This document shows, one piece after another, positions 1 through 8,528 of a DNA stretch of 64,000 nucleotides. Both the position numbers and the translations under genes were made by a program. This stretch comes from Staphylococcus equorum. Lineage in GTDB: Bacteria; Bacillota; Bacilli; Staphylococcales; Staphylococcaceae. The stretch's first letter is position 1; every line of letters begins with the position of its first letter. The stretch is taken from the NCBI RefSeq assembly GCF_029024965.1, contig NZ_CP118982.1, forward strand, positions 186,001-250,000, given 5' to 3'. Below the pieces are notes generated by a model. That model was not told the origin of the DNA, did not search any database, and saw only the letters and a program-made list of their open reading frames with translations.

Positions 1-1
1 G

Positions 2-49
2 CATGAAGAACATCACTTAGCACATATTAAAATAGCATTATCTAAATAG
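2..49 (+). CDS. 3' end of an unidentified protein (partial)
   Basis: The first frame open at the left edge encodes about 15 residues ending in HIKIALSK and stops at TAG. It is followed within 15 bases by a strong hairpin with a T-run, which fits the true end of a gene. Too little is visible to name the family. Confidence 0.55.
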   Translation, partial: HEEHHLAHIKIALSK

Positions 50-62
50 TAGAATTGAGAAG

Positions 63-96
63 GCCGTTCAAATTATGAGAATTTGAACGGCTTTTT
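63..96 (+). terminator. Rho-independent terminator of the partial left-edge gene
   Basis: Perfect 12-bp inverted repeat (arms GCCGTTCAAATT and its complement) around a short loop, followed by TTTTT. Confidence 0.85.
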
Positions 97-229
97 AATT
101 TGGTATGTAGTTGACTTAGTTGATTTATAGAAAATGGGTGTAAAATAACTCTTGAAAAAAGTCTGAGTATGATTTCTAATAAATTGCAAACTGAAAAATA
201 AAGTGGAATTGTACACAATTGACAAACAA

Positions 230-246
230 ATTACATAAATATTACG
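230..246 (-). promoter_or_regulatory. Degenerate WalR-like box, distal to sceD copy 1
   Basis: ATTACA-N5-ATTACG is the reverse form of the WalR consensus TGTWAH-N5-TGTWAH with one mismatch in the last base. A perfect version lies at the corresponding place upstream of the second sceD copy. Confidence 0.35.
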
Positions 247-329
247 TGTTTATATTTTATAATAATCTGTTTATAGACGTTTATGAAAGCTTTTAGTAAC
301 TTTTTCGCCATTATTAGTAACTTTTTCAC

Positions 330-346
330 TGTAATTTAGATGTAAA
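330..346 (+). promoter_or_regulatory. WalR (YycF) binding box upstream of sceD copy 1
   Basis: TGTAAT-N5-TGTAAA matches the WalR direct-repeat consensus TGTWAH-N5-TGTWAH exactly. It lies about 20 bases upstream of the predicted -35 element. The sceD genes of staphylococci are known WalKR targets. Confidence 0.7.
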
Positions 347-366
347 GAACGTGCGTATATTTTAAT

Positions 367-395
367 TTGACTGTAACCTACAAACATTTTATGGA
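367..395 (+). promoter_or_regulatory. Predicted SigA promoter of sceD copy 1
   Basis: TTGACT, a 17-base spacer, then TATGGA. The same elements at the same distance from the WalR box and the start codon occur in front of the second sceD copy. The roughly 110-base leader is partly conserved between the two. Confidence 0.5.
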
Positions 396-513
396 TGTTA
401 TAGTATTATTTGTGAGTTGGTTGAAGCAGTAAATTAATTTTTAATTAAATAATTGAAATTCAGCCATATAAAATAAAAAATTAAAATTATCTTTTTGGGA
501 GGATTTATTAATA

Positions 514-1209
514 ATGAAAAAAACAGTAATCGCATCAACTTTAGCACTTGGATTAGGCGTAACAGGAGCAGCAGGTAATTCAGCTGACGCTTCAGAGCAA
601 AACGTAGATAAAGCACAATTAGCACAATTAGCGCAATCAAATCCAGAGCAATTAAATGAAGCACCTGTTCAAGAAGGTTCATATGACATCGACTTTAATT
701 ATAATGGTACAGAATATAGTTTCGAATCAGACGGTACAAACTTTAGCTGGAGCTTTGGTGGAGGATCAGATGAAGGTTCAACTGAAGCACCTGCTCAACA
801 AGAAGCACCAGCTGAACAAGCAGCTGAGCCAGCACAACAATCAGCACCAGCTGAACAAGCTGCAGAACCAGCTCAACAAGAGGCACCAAAAACTGAAGCA
901 ACTCAACAACCACAACAAGAATCTACTTCAAAAGAATCAAGCTCAAGTGAAGCTTCAAGTGGTTCATCAGTAAATGTTAACTCTCATTTACAAGCAATCG
1001 CTCAACGTGAATCAGGCGGCGATCTTAAAGCTGTTAACCCATCATCAGGTGCAGCAGGTAAATATCAATTCTTACAAAGCACTTGGGATTCAGTAGCTCC
1101 AGCAGCTTACCAAGGTGTATCTCCAACAGAAGCACCTGAATCTGTACAAGATGCTGCAGCAGTTAAACTATACAATGAAGTTGGCGCTTCACAATGGGTT
1201 ACTGCATAA
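514..1209 (+). CDS. sceD: SceD-like lytic transglycosylase, copy 1
   Basis: Secreted peptidoglycan-cleaving enzyme of the SceD/IsaA family (231 residues, the usual SceD length). Residues 1-27 form a Sec signal peptide (MKKTVIAS, then a hydrophobic core, ending near SADA). Residues 80-150 are a low-complexity Gln/Ala/Pro/Ser linker containing two copies of [12 protein letters not shown]. The C-terminal catalytic domain (about 157-231) carries [20 protein letters not shown], whose Glu is the expected catalytic acid. The start follows a strong GGGAGG site. SceD proteins act in cell separation and wall turnover and are controlled by WalKR; a matching WalR box is present. A paralogue of the same design lies 1.6 kb downstream. 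Confidence 0.93.
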   Translation: MKKTVIASTLALGLGVTGAAGNSADASEQNVDKAQLAQLAQSNPEQLNEAPVQEGSYDIDFNYNGTEYSFESDGTNFSWSFGGGSDEGSTEAPAQQEAPAEQAAEPAQQSAPAEQAAEPAQQEAPKTEATQQPQQESTSKESSSSEASSGSSVNVNSHLQAIAQRESGGDLKAVNPSSGAAGKYQFLQSTWDSVAPAAYQGVSPTEAPESVQDAAAVKLYNEVGASQWVTA

Positions 1210-1246
1210 TTTAAACAGTAATTAATCATTTTAAATAAACGATTCA

Positions 1247-1280
1247 AAACCTGCTTCTATAATATAGAGGCAGGTTTTTT
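1247..1280 (+). terminator. Terminator of sceD copy 1
   Basis: Near-perfect hairpin with arms AAACCTGCTTCTAT and its complement, followed by a T-run. Confidence 0.85.
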
Positions 1281-1313
1281 GATTTAATAAATAATTTGAG
1301 ATAAATAAAACAA

Positions 1314-1547
1314 GGGAGTGGGACAGAAATCTAATTTTTCTAATAAAATTTCGTCGTCCCACCCCGGCACAGCTGACTAGAAAATGGAATACAAGAGCTT
1401 TAGCTCTTGCATAAGAACTACTTGTCTTCATAAATGAAGTAGTAGTTCTTTAAATGCTTGATATAAGCGTATTTTCAATTCAGTCAGCCACTGCCAATAT
1501 AAAAAACTGAGGCTAAGACATGTGATATGTCCCAGCCTATTGTTTTT
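1314..1547. repeat. Staphylococcal dispersed intergenic repeat-like element
   Basis: About 230 bases of stacked inverted repeats with no credible gene. It begins with GTGGGAC pairing with GTCCCAC (1318-1324 and 1356-1362), holds an AGAACTACT/AGTAGTTCT stem, and ends with a hairpin near TGTCCCAGCCT followed by TTTTT. From general knowledge this resembles a dispersed repeat common between staphylococcal genes; its function is not established. The last hairpin could terminate transcription. A short minus-strand reading frame across it (1231-1431) is an artefact of the repeat. Confidence 0.6.
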
Positions 1548-1601
1548 GTTATTAAAATATTTCCGAGGAAATGCAATTTTAGTATGGAGACGATACAAGT
1601 A

Positions 1602-2270
1602 TTACAAATAATGTGACCAGATACCGTCGCTTGGAATTGATTCTACAGATATAATTTCATCTTTAGTCGGATGTTTTACGCTAAGATGCGATGCCCATAA
1701 AGCAATTTGTTGACCAGGTTTATTAATATGTTGTCCATATTTTTGGTCTCCATACAATGGTAAGTTTTGATTCGCAAATTGCACTCTAATTTGATGTGAA
1801 CGTCCAGTTCGCAATTGTACTTCGACTAAACTTTTCTTTTCAGCATTACGAATTATTTTGTAGTCTAAGATCGCTTGTTTTGCTTCTTTTCTTCTTGAAT
1901 CTACCACATATACGATATTTTTATTACGATCTTTCCAGAGATAATCTTTAAGTTCACCTTGTTTTTTTGCAGGTGTGCCATGAACAACTGCTAAATAAGT
2001 TCTATCAAAATTTTGCTTTCTTAGTTCATTTGATAAACGAGATGCAGCTTTGGATGTTTTAGCAAATACCATAGCACCACCGACTGGTCTATCAAGACGA
2101 TGTACTAAGCCAAGATAAACTTTTCCTGGTTTATTATATTTTTCTTTAATGTAATCTTTTAACATAGACAATAAATCTTCATCTTTTGAGTCATCAGCCT
2201 GTACTGGTATATTGATAGGTTTTTCGACCATAAGTAAATGATTATCCTCATAAAGGACATTGATAAACAT
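1602..2270 (-). CDS. RluA-family RNA pseudouridine synthase
   Basis: Predicted pseudouridine synthase of the RluA family (222 residues). It carries the family catalytic motif HRLDRPVGG (about residues 57-65), where Asp is the nucleophile, and the later RTGRSHQIRVQF segment (about 155-166). It lacks the N-terminal S4 RNA-binding domain of RluD/RluB enzymes, so it is one of the short RluA/RluC-type forms. The target RNA cannot be told from sequence. The start follows GGAGGAG at good spacing. It is transcribed alone against the flanking sceD genes. Confidence 0.85.
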   Translation of the reverse strand: MFINVLYEDNHLLMVEKPINIPVQADDSKDEDLLSMLKDYIKEKYNKPGKVYLGLVHRLDRPVGGAMVFAKTSKAASRLSNELRKQNFDRTYLAVVHGTPAKKQGELKDYLWKDRNKNIVYVVDSRRKEAKQAILDYKIIRNAEKKSLVEVQLRTGRSHQIRVQFANQNLPLYGDQKYGQHINKPGQQIALWASHLSVKHPTKDEIISVESIPSDGIWSHYL

Positions 2271-2498
2271 TGAACTCCTCCAAATCGATATAATACTTTA
2301 CATAGTTAGTACGCAATATTAAAAAATAATTAAAATTATATCAACATAGTATATTATCATATCGTAGAATAAATTCAATATCATAAATATATTCTAGAAA
2401 TAAAAAATAATGTGTTTAAAATAACGTGAAATAAAAATAAATCGAAGTAAAAAAGTAAGTGTATACTATTGGTGTAAAGGTACATCATTGTCACACTA

Positions 2499-2515
2499 AT
2501 TACATAGAGATTACA
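2499..2515 (-). promoter_or_regulatory. Perfect inverted WalR box, distal to sceD copy 2
   Basis: ATTACA-N5-ATTACA, the exact reverse complement of TGTWAH-N5-TGTWAH. It lies about 155 bases upstream of the predicted start of transcription, giving this copy two perfect boxes. Confidence 0.5.
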
Positions 2516-2597
2516 TAGAGGTAAAGCAAGTATTCTATTTATGAACTATCGTGAGAGTATTTTGGTTGAATTTTCTGGAAATTATTAAGATATTTAG

Positions 2598-2614
2598 TGT
2601 AATGGGAGTGTAAA
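2598..2614 (+). promoter_or_regulatory. WalR (YycF) binding box upstream of sceD copy 2
   Basis: TGTAAT-N5-TGTAAA, an exact match to the WalR consensus, at the same distance from the -35 element as in copy 1. Confidence 0.7.
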
Positions 2615-2634
2615 AAGTCGATTGTTTTTTTAAC

Positions 2635-2663
2635 TTCACTGTAACCCACGAGCTATTTATAGA
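2635..2663 (+). promoter_or_regulatory. Predicted SigA promoter of sceD copy 2
   Basis: TTCACT, a 17-base spacer, then TATAGA, aligned with the promoter of copy 1. Confidence 0.5.
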
Positions 2664-2781
2664 TGTTACAGTAGGTCTTGTAAATTAATTGAGGAAAGTA
2701 AATCGTCTTAGCGATGATTGAAATTACGAATTAATTTTAAAACTATAAAATGAAAATTATCTCTTAGGAGGATTATTAATA

Positions 2782-3492
2782 ATGAAAAAAACAGTAATTG
2801 CATCAACTTTAGCAGTAGGATTAGGCGTAACAGGAGCAGCAGCAGGAAATTCAGCTGACGCTTCAGAACAAGGTATCGACAAAGCAGACTTAGCGCAACA
2901 AGCTCAATCAAACTCTGAACAATTAAATCAAGCACCTATACAAGAGGGTTCATATAATCATAACTTTACTCAAGATGGCGTAAATTATAACTTCCAATCA
3001 GATGGTACAAACTTTACTTGGAGCTATGGTGAAGGTTCAAATGGTTCATCAGAACAAGCTTCAACTAATAGTGGTCAACAACAAGCTCAACCACAACAAG
3101 AACAAGCTCAAAAAGCAACTGCTGAGCAACCAACTGAACAATCAGCTCCACAAACTGAAGAAACTCAACAACCACAACAAGAAGCTGCTTCAACTCAATC
3201 TTCAGAAAGTTCAAATGAATCAAGCTCAAGTGAAGCTTCAAGTGGTTCATCAGTAGAAGTTAATTCTCATTTACAAGCAATCGCTGAACGTGAATCAGGT
3301 GGCGACCTTAAAGCTGTTAACCCTTCATCAGGTGCAGCAGGTAAATACCAATTCTTACAAAGCACTTGGAATTCAGTAGCACCTGAAGAATACCAAGGTC
3401 AATCACCAACTGAAGCTCCAGAATCAGTACAAGACCAAGCAGCAATGGATCTTTACGAATCTGAAGGTGCTTCACAATGGGTTACTGCATAA
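2782..3492 (+). CDS. SceD-like lytic transglycosylase, copy 2
   Basis: Paralogue of the gene at 514-1209 (236 residues). The signal peptide (1-28) and the C-terminal catalytic domain (about 160-236, with [13 protein letters not shown]) are almost identical to copy 1. The middle Gln/Ser/Glu-rich linker has diverged and lacks the [12 protein letters not shown] duplication. The strong ribosome site TAGGAGG precedes the start. The matched promoter and WalR arrangement shows that the duplication included the regulatory region. It should act in wall turnover and daughter-cell separation outside the membrane. Confidence 0.93.
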   Translation: MKKTVIASTLAVGLGVTGAAAGNSADASEQGIDKADLAQQAQSNSEQLNQAPIQEGSYNHNFTQDGVNYNFQSDGTNFTWSYGEGSNGSSEQASTNSGQQQAQPQQEQAQKATAEQPTEQSAPQTEETQQPQQEAASTQSSESSNESSSSEASSGSSVEVNSHLQAIAERESGGDLKAVNPSSGAAGKYQFLQSTWNSVAPEEYQGQSPTEAPESVQDQAAMDLYESEGASQWVTA

Positions 3493-3544
3493 TATAAGCA
3501 GTAATGTCTAATTAAAATTAAATATAGTTAAGTGAATAAACTAA

Positions 3545-3578
3545 TCCCTGTTTCTACTATGTAGAGACAGGGGTTTTT
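3545..3578 (+). terminator. Terminator of sceD copy 2
   Basis: Hairpin TCCCTGTTTCTAC / GTAGAGACAGGGG followed by TTTTT. Confidence 0.8.
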
Positions 3579-3642
3579 ATATGTAAATAAATTTATTTTG
3601 AAAATTGATTAACTAATGGGTGTAAGGGAATAATATGATATT

Positions 3643-4062
3643 ATGAAAAAACTTTTAGCACATTTAATCGTAGCATTGACGTTAGCAATTATATTATTTT
3701 TGACTACTTTATTTTTCGATTTATTTAAATCGATGCACTTAACAGCATTATTACTGAATATAGATTTTTTAATAGATGACAATGCTTCAAATATTGTTAT
3801 GGAATTTTTAATTCATGTAGGCATTACAATTTTACTTTATGCTTTACTCTATTTTATTTATAAAAAGTTAGGGGATTATTATTATATCGCGTTAATTTGT
3901 GTCATGTTTTCATTTTTAGCACTGTATCCATTGCTGATTTATATGGCAATTAACCCTGTTTTTCAATTCCAATTCATGGGGTATATCTGTTGGATTATTG
4001 CACATATTCTATTTTTAGTTTGTACGCATAAAGGGATTAAGTTTATGGAGAGAAGGTTTTAA
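3643..4062 (+). CDS. Four-helix integral membrane protein of unknown function
   Basis: 139 residues with about four hydrophobic segments (near 5-27, 52-73, 78-102 and 108-128) and a basic tail ending in FMERRF. No recognised motif. AAGGGA lies about 13 bases upstream of the ATG, slightly far, so the start is moderately certain. It sits alone between sceD copy 2 and a HAD hydrolase. Function unknown. Confidence 0.65.
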   Translation: MKKLLAHLIVALTLAIILFLTTLFFDLFKSMHLTALLLNIDFLIDDNASNIVMEFLIHVGITILLYALLYFIYKKLGDYYYIALICVMFSFLALYPLLIYMAINPVFQFQFMGYICWIIAHILFLVCTHKGIKFMERRF

Positions 4063-4160
4063 AATTCATAATTTTGTTGAAAACTTAATACAGTAAAAGT
4101 GAAAAGTCGCTTTATAATTATTATGTAACGACGTTAATTACTCTTAAGGAGGGGTTTTTA

Positions 4161-4874
4161 ATTAAAAATGCAGAATTAGTATTATTTGACTTAGATAATA
4201 CTTTATTTCCTTTCAATGATTTATGGTTAATTGCGAATAAACAAATTTTCAACGATTCTGGATATGCAGAAGATATTGCATATAATGAATTCCTCAAAAT
4301 TTACACTTATTATGATAAAAAATTTTGGTTGAAACATAGTCGAGGAGAGATAACTTTAGATGAACTCAGGCAACTACGATTAATAGAAAGTTTAAAATAT
4401 TTTAAGAAAAATATTACCACAAAAGAAGCACATGAATATTTCTTAGCTTTTTTTGACATTATTATTCAACATATTAAACCAAATATAACATTAAATAATC
4501 ACCTTAATGAATTGAAAAAATGGGTCAATATAGGTATATTAACTAACGGGAAAAATTCAGAACAAACAACTAAGATAGCACGTTTAGAATTAAAAAAGAT
4601 ATTTGAAAATAATATTTTTATATCTGAAGATATTGGAAGTGAAAAGCCTGATGGTGCTGCTTTCTTAAAGGTAACTCATATGCTAAATATCAAACCTGAG
4701 GATACAATATATGTAGGGGATTCTTGGGAAAATGATGTTTCTGGTTCACTTAATGTAGGCATGAAACCAATTTGGTTTAACGGTGATAAAAAAAGAAATG
4801 ACGAAAATATAGAAGTTACTAATAGTAGTATTGAAAAGTTAGTAAAAAACTTGATAACACGAGTAAAACGATAA
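4161..4874 (+). CDS. HAD-superfamily hydrolase with an apparent ATT start codon
   Basis: Predicted HAD phosphatase (237 residues from ATT). Motif I is DLDNT (about residues 10-14), motif II is the TNGK segment, motif III includes the Lys of GSEKPDG, and motif IV is VGDSWENDV. No ATG, GTG or TTG gives a complete protein: the first such in-frame codon is TTG at 4329, which would delete motif I. A perfect AAGGAGG (4146-4152) sits 8 bases before ATT at 4161, and homology-type sequence begins right after it. ATT is a rare initiation codon (known for infC). The alternative is a mutated ATG that weakens or silences the gene. Substrate unknown. Confidence 0.75.
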   Translation: MKNAELVLFDLDNTLFPFNDLWLIANKQIFNDSGYAEDIAYNEFLKIYTYYDKKFWLKHSRGEITLDELRQLRLIESLKYFKKNITTKEAHEYFLAFFDIIIQHIKPNITLNNHLNELKKWVNIGILTNGKNSEQTTKIARLELKKIFENNIFISEDIGSEKPDGAAFLKVTHMLNIKPEDTIYVGDSWENDVSGSLNVGMKPIWFNGDKKRNDENIEVTNSSIEKLVKNLITRVKR

Positions 4875-4877
4875 ATA

Positions 4878-4912
4878 AAAAAACTGTTATGCATCATGCA
4901 TAACAGTTTTTA
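4878..4912. terminator. Bidirectional terminator between the HAD gene and trhO
   Basis: Perfect 11-bp stem ACTGTTATGCA around a 3-base loop, with an A-run before and a T-run after, able to serve both convergent genes. Confidence 0.9.
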
Positions 4913-4914
4913 TA

Positions 4915-5868
4915 TTATTGGCTTACAAGATTTTTGAAGTTTTCTAAGCGTGCGGCTTTTTCTTCTTCGCTAATGTCATGTTTTTTTACATAACGATTAT
5001 TTTCGTGAGTTGCACATTCGTGTGTACAAGCACCTAAATAACGTTCTTCATTTTCTTCAGAAACAAGAATTTGTTTGTTACATTCTGGATTGCTGCAATT
5101 GATATAACGTTCGCATGGTGTACCATCGAACCATTCTTTACCCACAACTGTTTTGTCTACTTGGTTGACTTCTACACTAATACGTTCATCAAAGACGTAC
5201 ATTTTACCGTCCCATAATTCACCTTTTACTTCCGGATCTTTACCATAAGTAGCAATGCCACCTTCAAGTTGACCTACATCCTCAAAGCCCTCTTTTAATA
5301 AGTAACCAGAGAATTTTTCACAACGGATGCCGCCAGTACAATAAGTGACAATCTTTTTGTCCATGAATTGCTCTTTATTTTCTTTGATCCACTCAGGTAG
5401 GTCTCTAAATCTCGTGATATCAGGACGAACTGAGCCGCGGAAATGACCTAAATCGTATTCGTAATCATTTCTTGCATCAATGACTACAGTATCATCAGCC
5501 AATAAAGCTTCTCTAAATTCTTTTGGTGATAAGTAATTTCCTGTTAATTCTCTTGGGTCAACGTCATCTTCTAAATCTAGAGCAACGATTTCTTCTCTTG
5601 GACGTACGTGCATTTTTTTGAAAGCATGTCCTTCAGCTTCATCAACTTTAAAAGTAATCCCTTTAAATCTTTCATCTGATTTCAATTGTTCCATATATTT
5701 ATCAGTAGCTTCGACTGTCCCAGATACAGTACCATTGATACCTTCTGTAGATACTAAAATACGGCCCTTAAGTTCTAAATCCTTACAAAATTCTAAATGC
5801 TCCGTAGCGAAAGTTTCGGGGTCATCAAGTGTTGTATATTTATAATACAATAATACTCTATAATCCAT
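4915..5868 (-). CDS. trhO: tRNA uridine(34) hydroxylase (rhodanese family)
   Basis: Prephenate-independent, oxygen-dependent hydroxylation of U34 in tRNA toward 5-hydroxyuridine is the known role of the TrhO/YceA family. The 317-residue length is typical. An N-terminal acylphosphatase-like domain (1-95) is followed by a rhodanese domain with active-site loop CTGGIRCEK (about 178-186) and a Cys-rich C-terminal region ([14 protein letters not shown] and CTHEC) that may bind metal. It is monocistronic, convergent with the HAD gene and shares its terminator. Confidence 0.92.
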   Translation of the reverse strand: MDYRVLLYYKYTTLDDPETFATEHLEFCKDLELKGRILVSTEGINGTVSGTVEATDKYMEQLKSDERFKGITFKVDEAEGHAFKKMHVRPREEIVALDLEDDVDPRELTGNYLSPKEFREALLADDTVVIDARNDYEYDLGHFRGSVRPDITRFRDLPEWIKENKEQFMDKKIVTYCTGGIRCEKFSGYLLKEGFEDVGQLEGGIATYGKDPEVKGELWDGKMYVFDERISVEVNQVDKTVVGKEWFDGTPCERYINCSNPECNKQILVSEENEERYLGACTHECATHENNRYVKKHDISEEEKAARLENFKNLVSQ

Positions 5869-6115
5869 AATTCGATTCTCCTCTAATCTATTCTTTTCAT
5901 TATTATTAATATAAAATTTATGGTTGAAGTGGTTGGTTGTATTGAAGCAACGTAATGCTTCATTTATAATTTACTTACTCATTATTTCGAGTAAAAGAAC
6001 AAAATTCTCCTTATTGCATTATAACAAAAAAGGGATAATATTCAATTTATTAATTTAAATTAGTGCAATATTTTCATTATATATGAAAAGTACATTTGAA
6101 GAAATAGAAAAATAA
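5869..6115. other. AT-rich intergenic gap
   Basis: Between the start of trhO and the terminator of the next minus-strand gene. AT-rich, with no credible reading frame with a ribosome site. It should contain the trhO promoter, but no clear -35/-10 pair was identified. Confidence 0.5.
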
Positions 6116-6170
6116 AAATGCTCTTCTCAAAGCCGTCACTTTAATAGTGAAAACCATGAAAAGAGCATAG
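6116..6170 (-). terminator. Terminator of the 72-residue membrane protein gene
   Basis: On the minus strand, ATGCTCTTTTCA pairs with TGAGAAGAGCAT around a loop that contains a CACT/AGTG inner stem, followed by TTTTATTTTT. Confidence 0.75.
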
Positions 6171-6223
6171 GTATATAGCATTCATTTTATACTTCTTAAA
6201 ATTTAGAAACAGCTATGATGAAC

Positions 6224-6442
6224 TTATTTCTTTTTATTTGTGCAAACAAGTGCAGTCACTAAGCCAATTGTACTTATAGCAAAAATAATGTTCATAATTG
6301 CTAAAGTTTCGATGATTACGACGTCTTTGCCTAATCTTTCAAAGGCATTTTGCTGCATTTCCTTTTCAGAGCTTAAATCGCTTTGTGATCTTGAAGGTTT
6401 TTCTTCGATATCTTCTAACATTCTTTCTTCAACTTTAGGCAT
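6224..6442 (-). CDS. Small single-pass membrane protein, unknown function
   Basis: 72 residues. The first 40 are charged and hydrophilic (Glu-, Ser- and Lys-rich). Residues 42-68 are one hydrophobic helix ending in a basic tail TNKKK, so the protein is probably anchored by its C-terminus. It is real rather than a shadow: AGGAGG lies 6 bases before the ATG and a proper terminator follows. No family recognised. Confidence 0.7.
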   Translation of the reverse strand: MPKVEERMLEDIEEKPSRSQSDLSSEKEMQQNAFERLGKDVVIIETLAIMNIIFAISTIGLVTALVCTNKKK

Positions 6443-6595
6443 GTAATTCCTCCTTGTATACTACTTTAATATTTTCCCTTTTGACAAAAAATCAATCATA
6501 CACCTTTGAAAACGCTAAACTATAAGTAATTGCAAATGAACGTGGTTATTACTATACTGAATTGATAATTGTTAGTTGAAAAGGGAGAGATGTAA

Positions 6596-7066
6596 ATGGA
6601 AACGGTATACTTGGCAGGCGGATGTCTATGGGGTGTACAAGCCTTTGTTAAAACTTTACCTGGTGTAGTAGACACAGAAGGTGGCAGGGCAAACGGTATT
6701 ACAGATACACTCGATGGAGAATATGATGGATATGTAGAAGTCATTAAGACAACATTTGATCCAGCAAAAGTGACAGTTACAGACTTAATGGGATATCTAT
6801 TTGAAATTATTGATCCTTATAGCGTAAACAAGCAAGGTGAAGATGTTGGCTTGAGATATAGAACAGGATTATACAGTGAAGATGCCAAGCATTTAAAAGA
6901 GGCACAAGCATTTATAGATGCAATTGAAGACCATCATCTGATTGCAACAGAAGTATTACCACTGACAAATTACGTGAAAAGTGCAGAAGAAAATCAAGAT
7001 AGATTAACAAGATTCCCTGATGATTACTGTCATCTTCCTAAAGCACTCGTAAATAAATATAAATAA
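6596..7066 (+). CDS. msrA: Peptide-methionine (S)-S-oxide reductase, MsrA family, variant active site
   Basis: Reduces the S-epimer of methionine sulfoxide in proteins, part of oxidative damage repair. 156 residues. The N-terminal motif reads GGCLWGVQ where typical MsrA has GGCFWGxE: the catalytic Cys is kept, Phe is Leu and the usual Glu is Gln. Downstream family segments such as YDGY, FDP, IDPYSVNKQGEDVG and YRTGLY are present. The C-terminus has DDYCHLPK, whose Cys could be the resolving residue. A purine-rich ribosome site precedes the ATG. It lies alone, with its own terminator. A specialised paralogue is possible. Confidence 0.82.
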   Translation: METVYLAGGCLWGVQAFVKTLPGVVDTEGGRANGITDTLDGEYDGYVEVIKTTFDPAKVTVTDLMGYLFEIIDPYSVNKQGEDVGLRYRTGLYSEDAKHLKEAQAFIDAIEDHHLIATEVLPLTNYVKSAEENQDRLTRFPDDYCHLPKALVNKYK

Positions 7067-7076
7067 ATAAATAAAC

Positions 7077-7110
7077 AAGGCGGCTCTCAGATTAGTGAGA
7101 GCCGCCTTTG
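7077..7110. terminator. Terminator after msrA, facing rbsK
   Basis: Strong GC-rich hairpin AGGCGGCTCTCA / TGAGAGCCGCCT with TTTG after it. Confidence 0.8.
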
Positions 7111-7165
7111 CTTATGAGCAGTGATTATGAACTATCTCATGATGTATAAAATAAGTAGTTTATCT

Positions 7166-8080
7166 TTAAGCCTTTAACACATCTTGTTCTAATGGAATTG
7201 ATTTTTGAGCGCCTTCAACTTGGACTGTAAGCGAAGCTGCTTTATTTGCGTAAGTAATACTTTCTTCTATATTAAAGTCTGTCATATTGAGACGACTTGC
7301 AAATGCACCGATAAAAGTGTCACCTGCTGCTGTTGTATCAATCGCTTTTACTTTAAACGAAGGTATTAAACCAGCAGAATTTGCTGTCGCGTAATAAGTA
7401 CCTTGCTCGCCAAGTGTGATAATAACAACTTTCATTCCTAAAGATAAAAAGTATTCGGCGTTTTGATGCATTGACGCACGATCTGTAACTGCGATACCAC
7501 TTAATAATTCTGCTTCTGTTTCGTTTGGCACAATAATGTCAGTTAAAGTAAGTAAATCTTTAGATAATTCACTTGCAGGAGCTGGATTTAAAATAGTAGT
7601 GACATTGTTTTCACGTGCGATTTTAAAAGCGCTAATAATCGCAGGAACAGGCACTTCAAGTTGAGCAATAATATAATCTGCTTCTGCAATTGCGTCAGCT
7701 GCTTTATTTACATCTGTATCATTTAATTCCATATTTGCGCCACCATAAACTAAAATTGTATTTTGTCCATTGGCATCAATTGTTATAAATGCTTGGCCTG
7801 TTTGGGCAGTATCTGTTGTCATGATGTAGTCTGTATTCATATGCGCTTCTTCAAAATCTTCTAACATGAAATCTGCGTCTCCTTCAGTTCCAATCTTAGA
7901 AATAAAAGTTGTTTGGGCATTTGAGCGTGCAGTTGCAAGTGCTTGATTTGCGCCTTTACCGCCACCATAAATTTTTTGAGCATTTTGAAGATGTAATGTT
8001 TCTCCCGGTTTAACAAAACGGTCTACGTTTAAAATTTTATCTACATTGGTAGAACCAATAATTACAACTTTATTTGTCAT
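7166..8080 (-). CDS. rbsK: Ribokinase
   Basis: ATP-dependent phosphorylation of D-ribose to ribose 5-phosphate. 304 residues, PfkB family. Visible signatures: N-terminal GSTNVD and GGGKGANQA, and the C-terminal PfkB motif DTTAAGDTFIGAF (about 242-254), whose Asp in AAGD is the catalytic base. It is the last gene of rbsU-rbsD-rbsK, starting 20 bases after rbsD. Expression should follow RbsR control at the promoter upstream of rbsU. Confidence 0.95.
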   Translation of the reverse strand: MTNKVVIIGSTNVDKILNVDRFVKPGETLHLQNAQKIYGGGKGANQALATARSNAQTTFISKIGTEGDADFMLEDFEEAHMNTDYIMTTDTAQTGQAFITIDANGQNTILVYGGANMELNDTDVNKAADAIAEADYIIAQLEVPVPAIISAFKIARENNVTTILNPAPASELSKDLLTLTDIIVPNETEAELLSGIAVTDRASMHQNAEYFLSLGMKVVIITLGEQGTYYATANSAGLIPSFKVKAIDTTAAGDTFIGAFASRLNMTDFNIEESITYANKAASLTVQVEGAQKSIPLEQDVLKA

Positions 8081-8100
8081 AGTATATTCTCCTTTTTTCT

Positions 8101-8505
8101 TTAAAATGTCACGTTAGATTCAAGTGCAATATTTGAAAATGGTGTCGTTTCCCCTGTGCGAATATTAGCTTTTGTTAGTGAATGATTTAAATTTTGTTTC
8201 ATTTCTTCATGTGGAATAAATGAAATTTCTACATTGTCACCTATCAATGATTTAATTTGTTTAAGTTGTTCAGCGTTTTGTGTTTTGATTTCTTCTGCAA
8301 GAAATATTTTTTGAACTTCAACTTCTGATAAAACGTTCTCTAAAACATCAATAAAGCGTGGTAGATCTTTAGTAATCGCTAAATCAATACGACGTTCGTC
8401 ATTTGGAATTGGCATACCCGCATCATTAATTGTTATTAAATCAAAATGACCCAATGTTGCAATTGCATGTGATACATGACTATTTAAAACCTTTGTTTTT
8501 TTCAT
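8101..8505 (-). CDS. rbsD: D-ribose pyranase
   Basis: Interconverts pyranose and furanose forms of D-ribose before phosphorylation. 134 residues from the chosen start, the usual size. MKKTKVLN at the N-terminus and [18 protein letters not shown] with the catalytic His fit RbsD. The start at 8505 is preferred over an upstream ATG at 8520 because GGGAGA lies at correct spacing. Second gene of the ribose operon. Confidence 0.93.
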   Translation of the reverse strand: MKKTKVLNSHVSHAIATLGHFDLITINDAGMPIPNDERRIDLAITKDLPRFIDVLENVLSEVEVQKIFLAEEIKTQNAEQLKQIKSLIGDNVEISFIPHEEMKQNLNHSLTKANIRTGETTPFSNIALESNVTF

Positions 8506-8528
8506 AATTAAATCTCCCATCCTATAGT

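Noticed and set aside
656..973. Alternative frames inside the two sceD genes (also 3002-3256 and 3065-3250)
   Set aside because: Low-complexity Gln codons give long open shadow frames; no ribosome site.
1231..1431. Minus-strand 66-residue frame with a CAGVGRRNFIRK segment
   Set aside because: It lies inside the dispersed hairpin repeat, has no ribosome site and matches spurious frames often predicted from such repeats.
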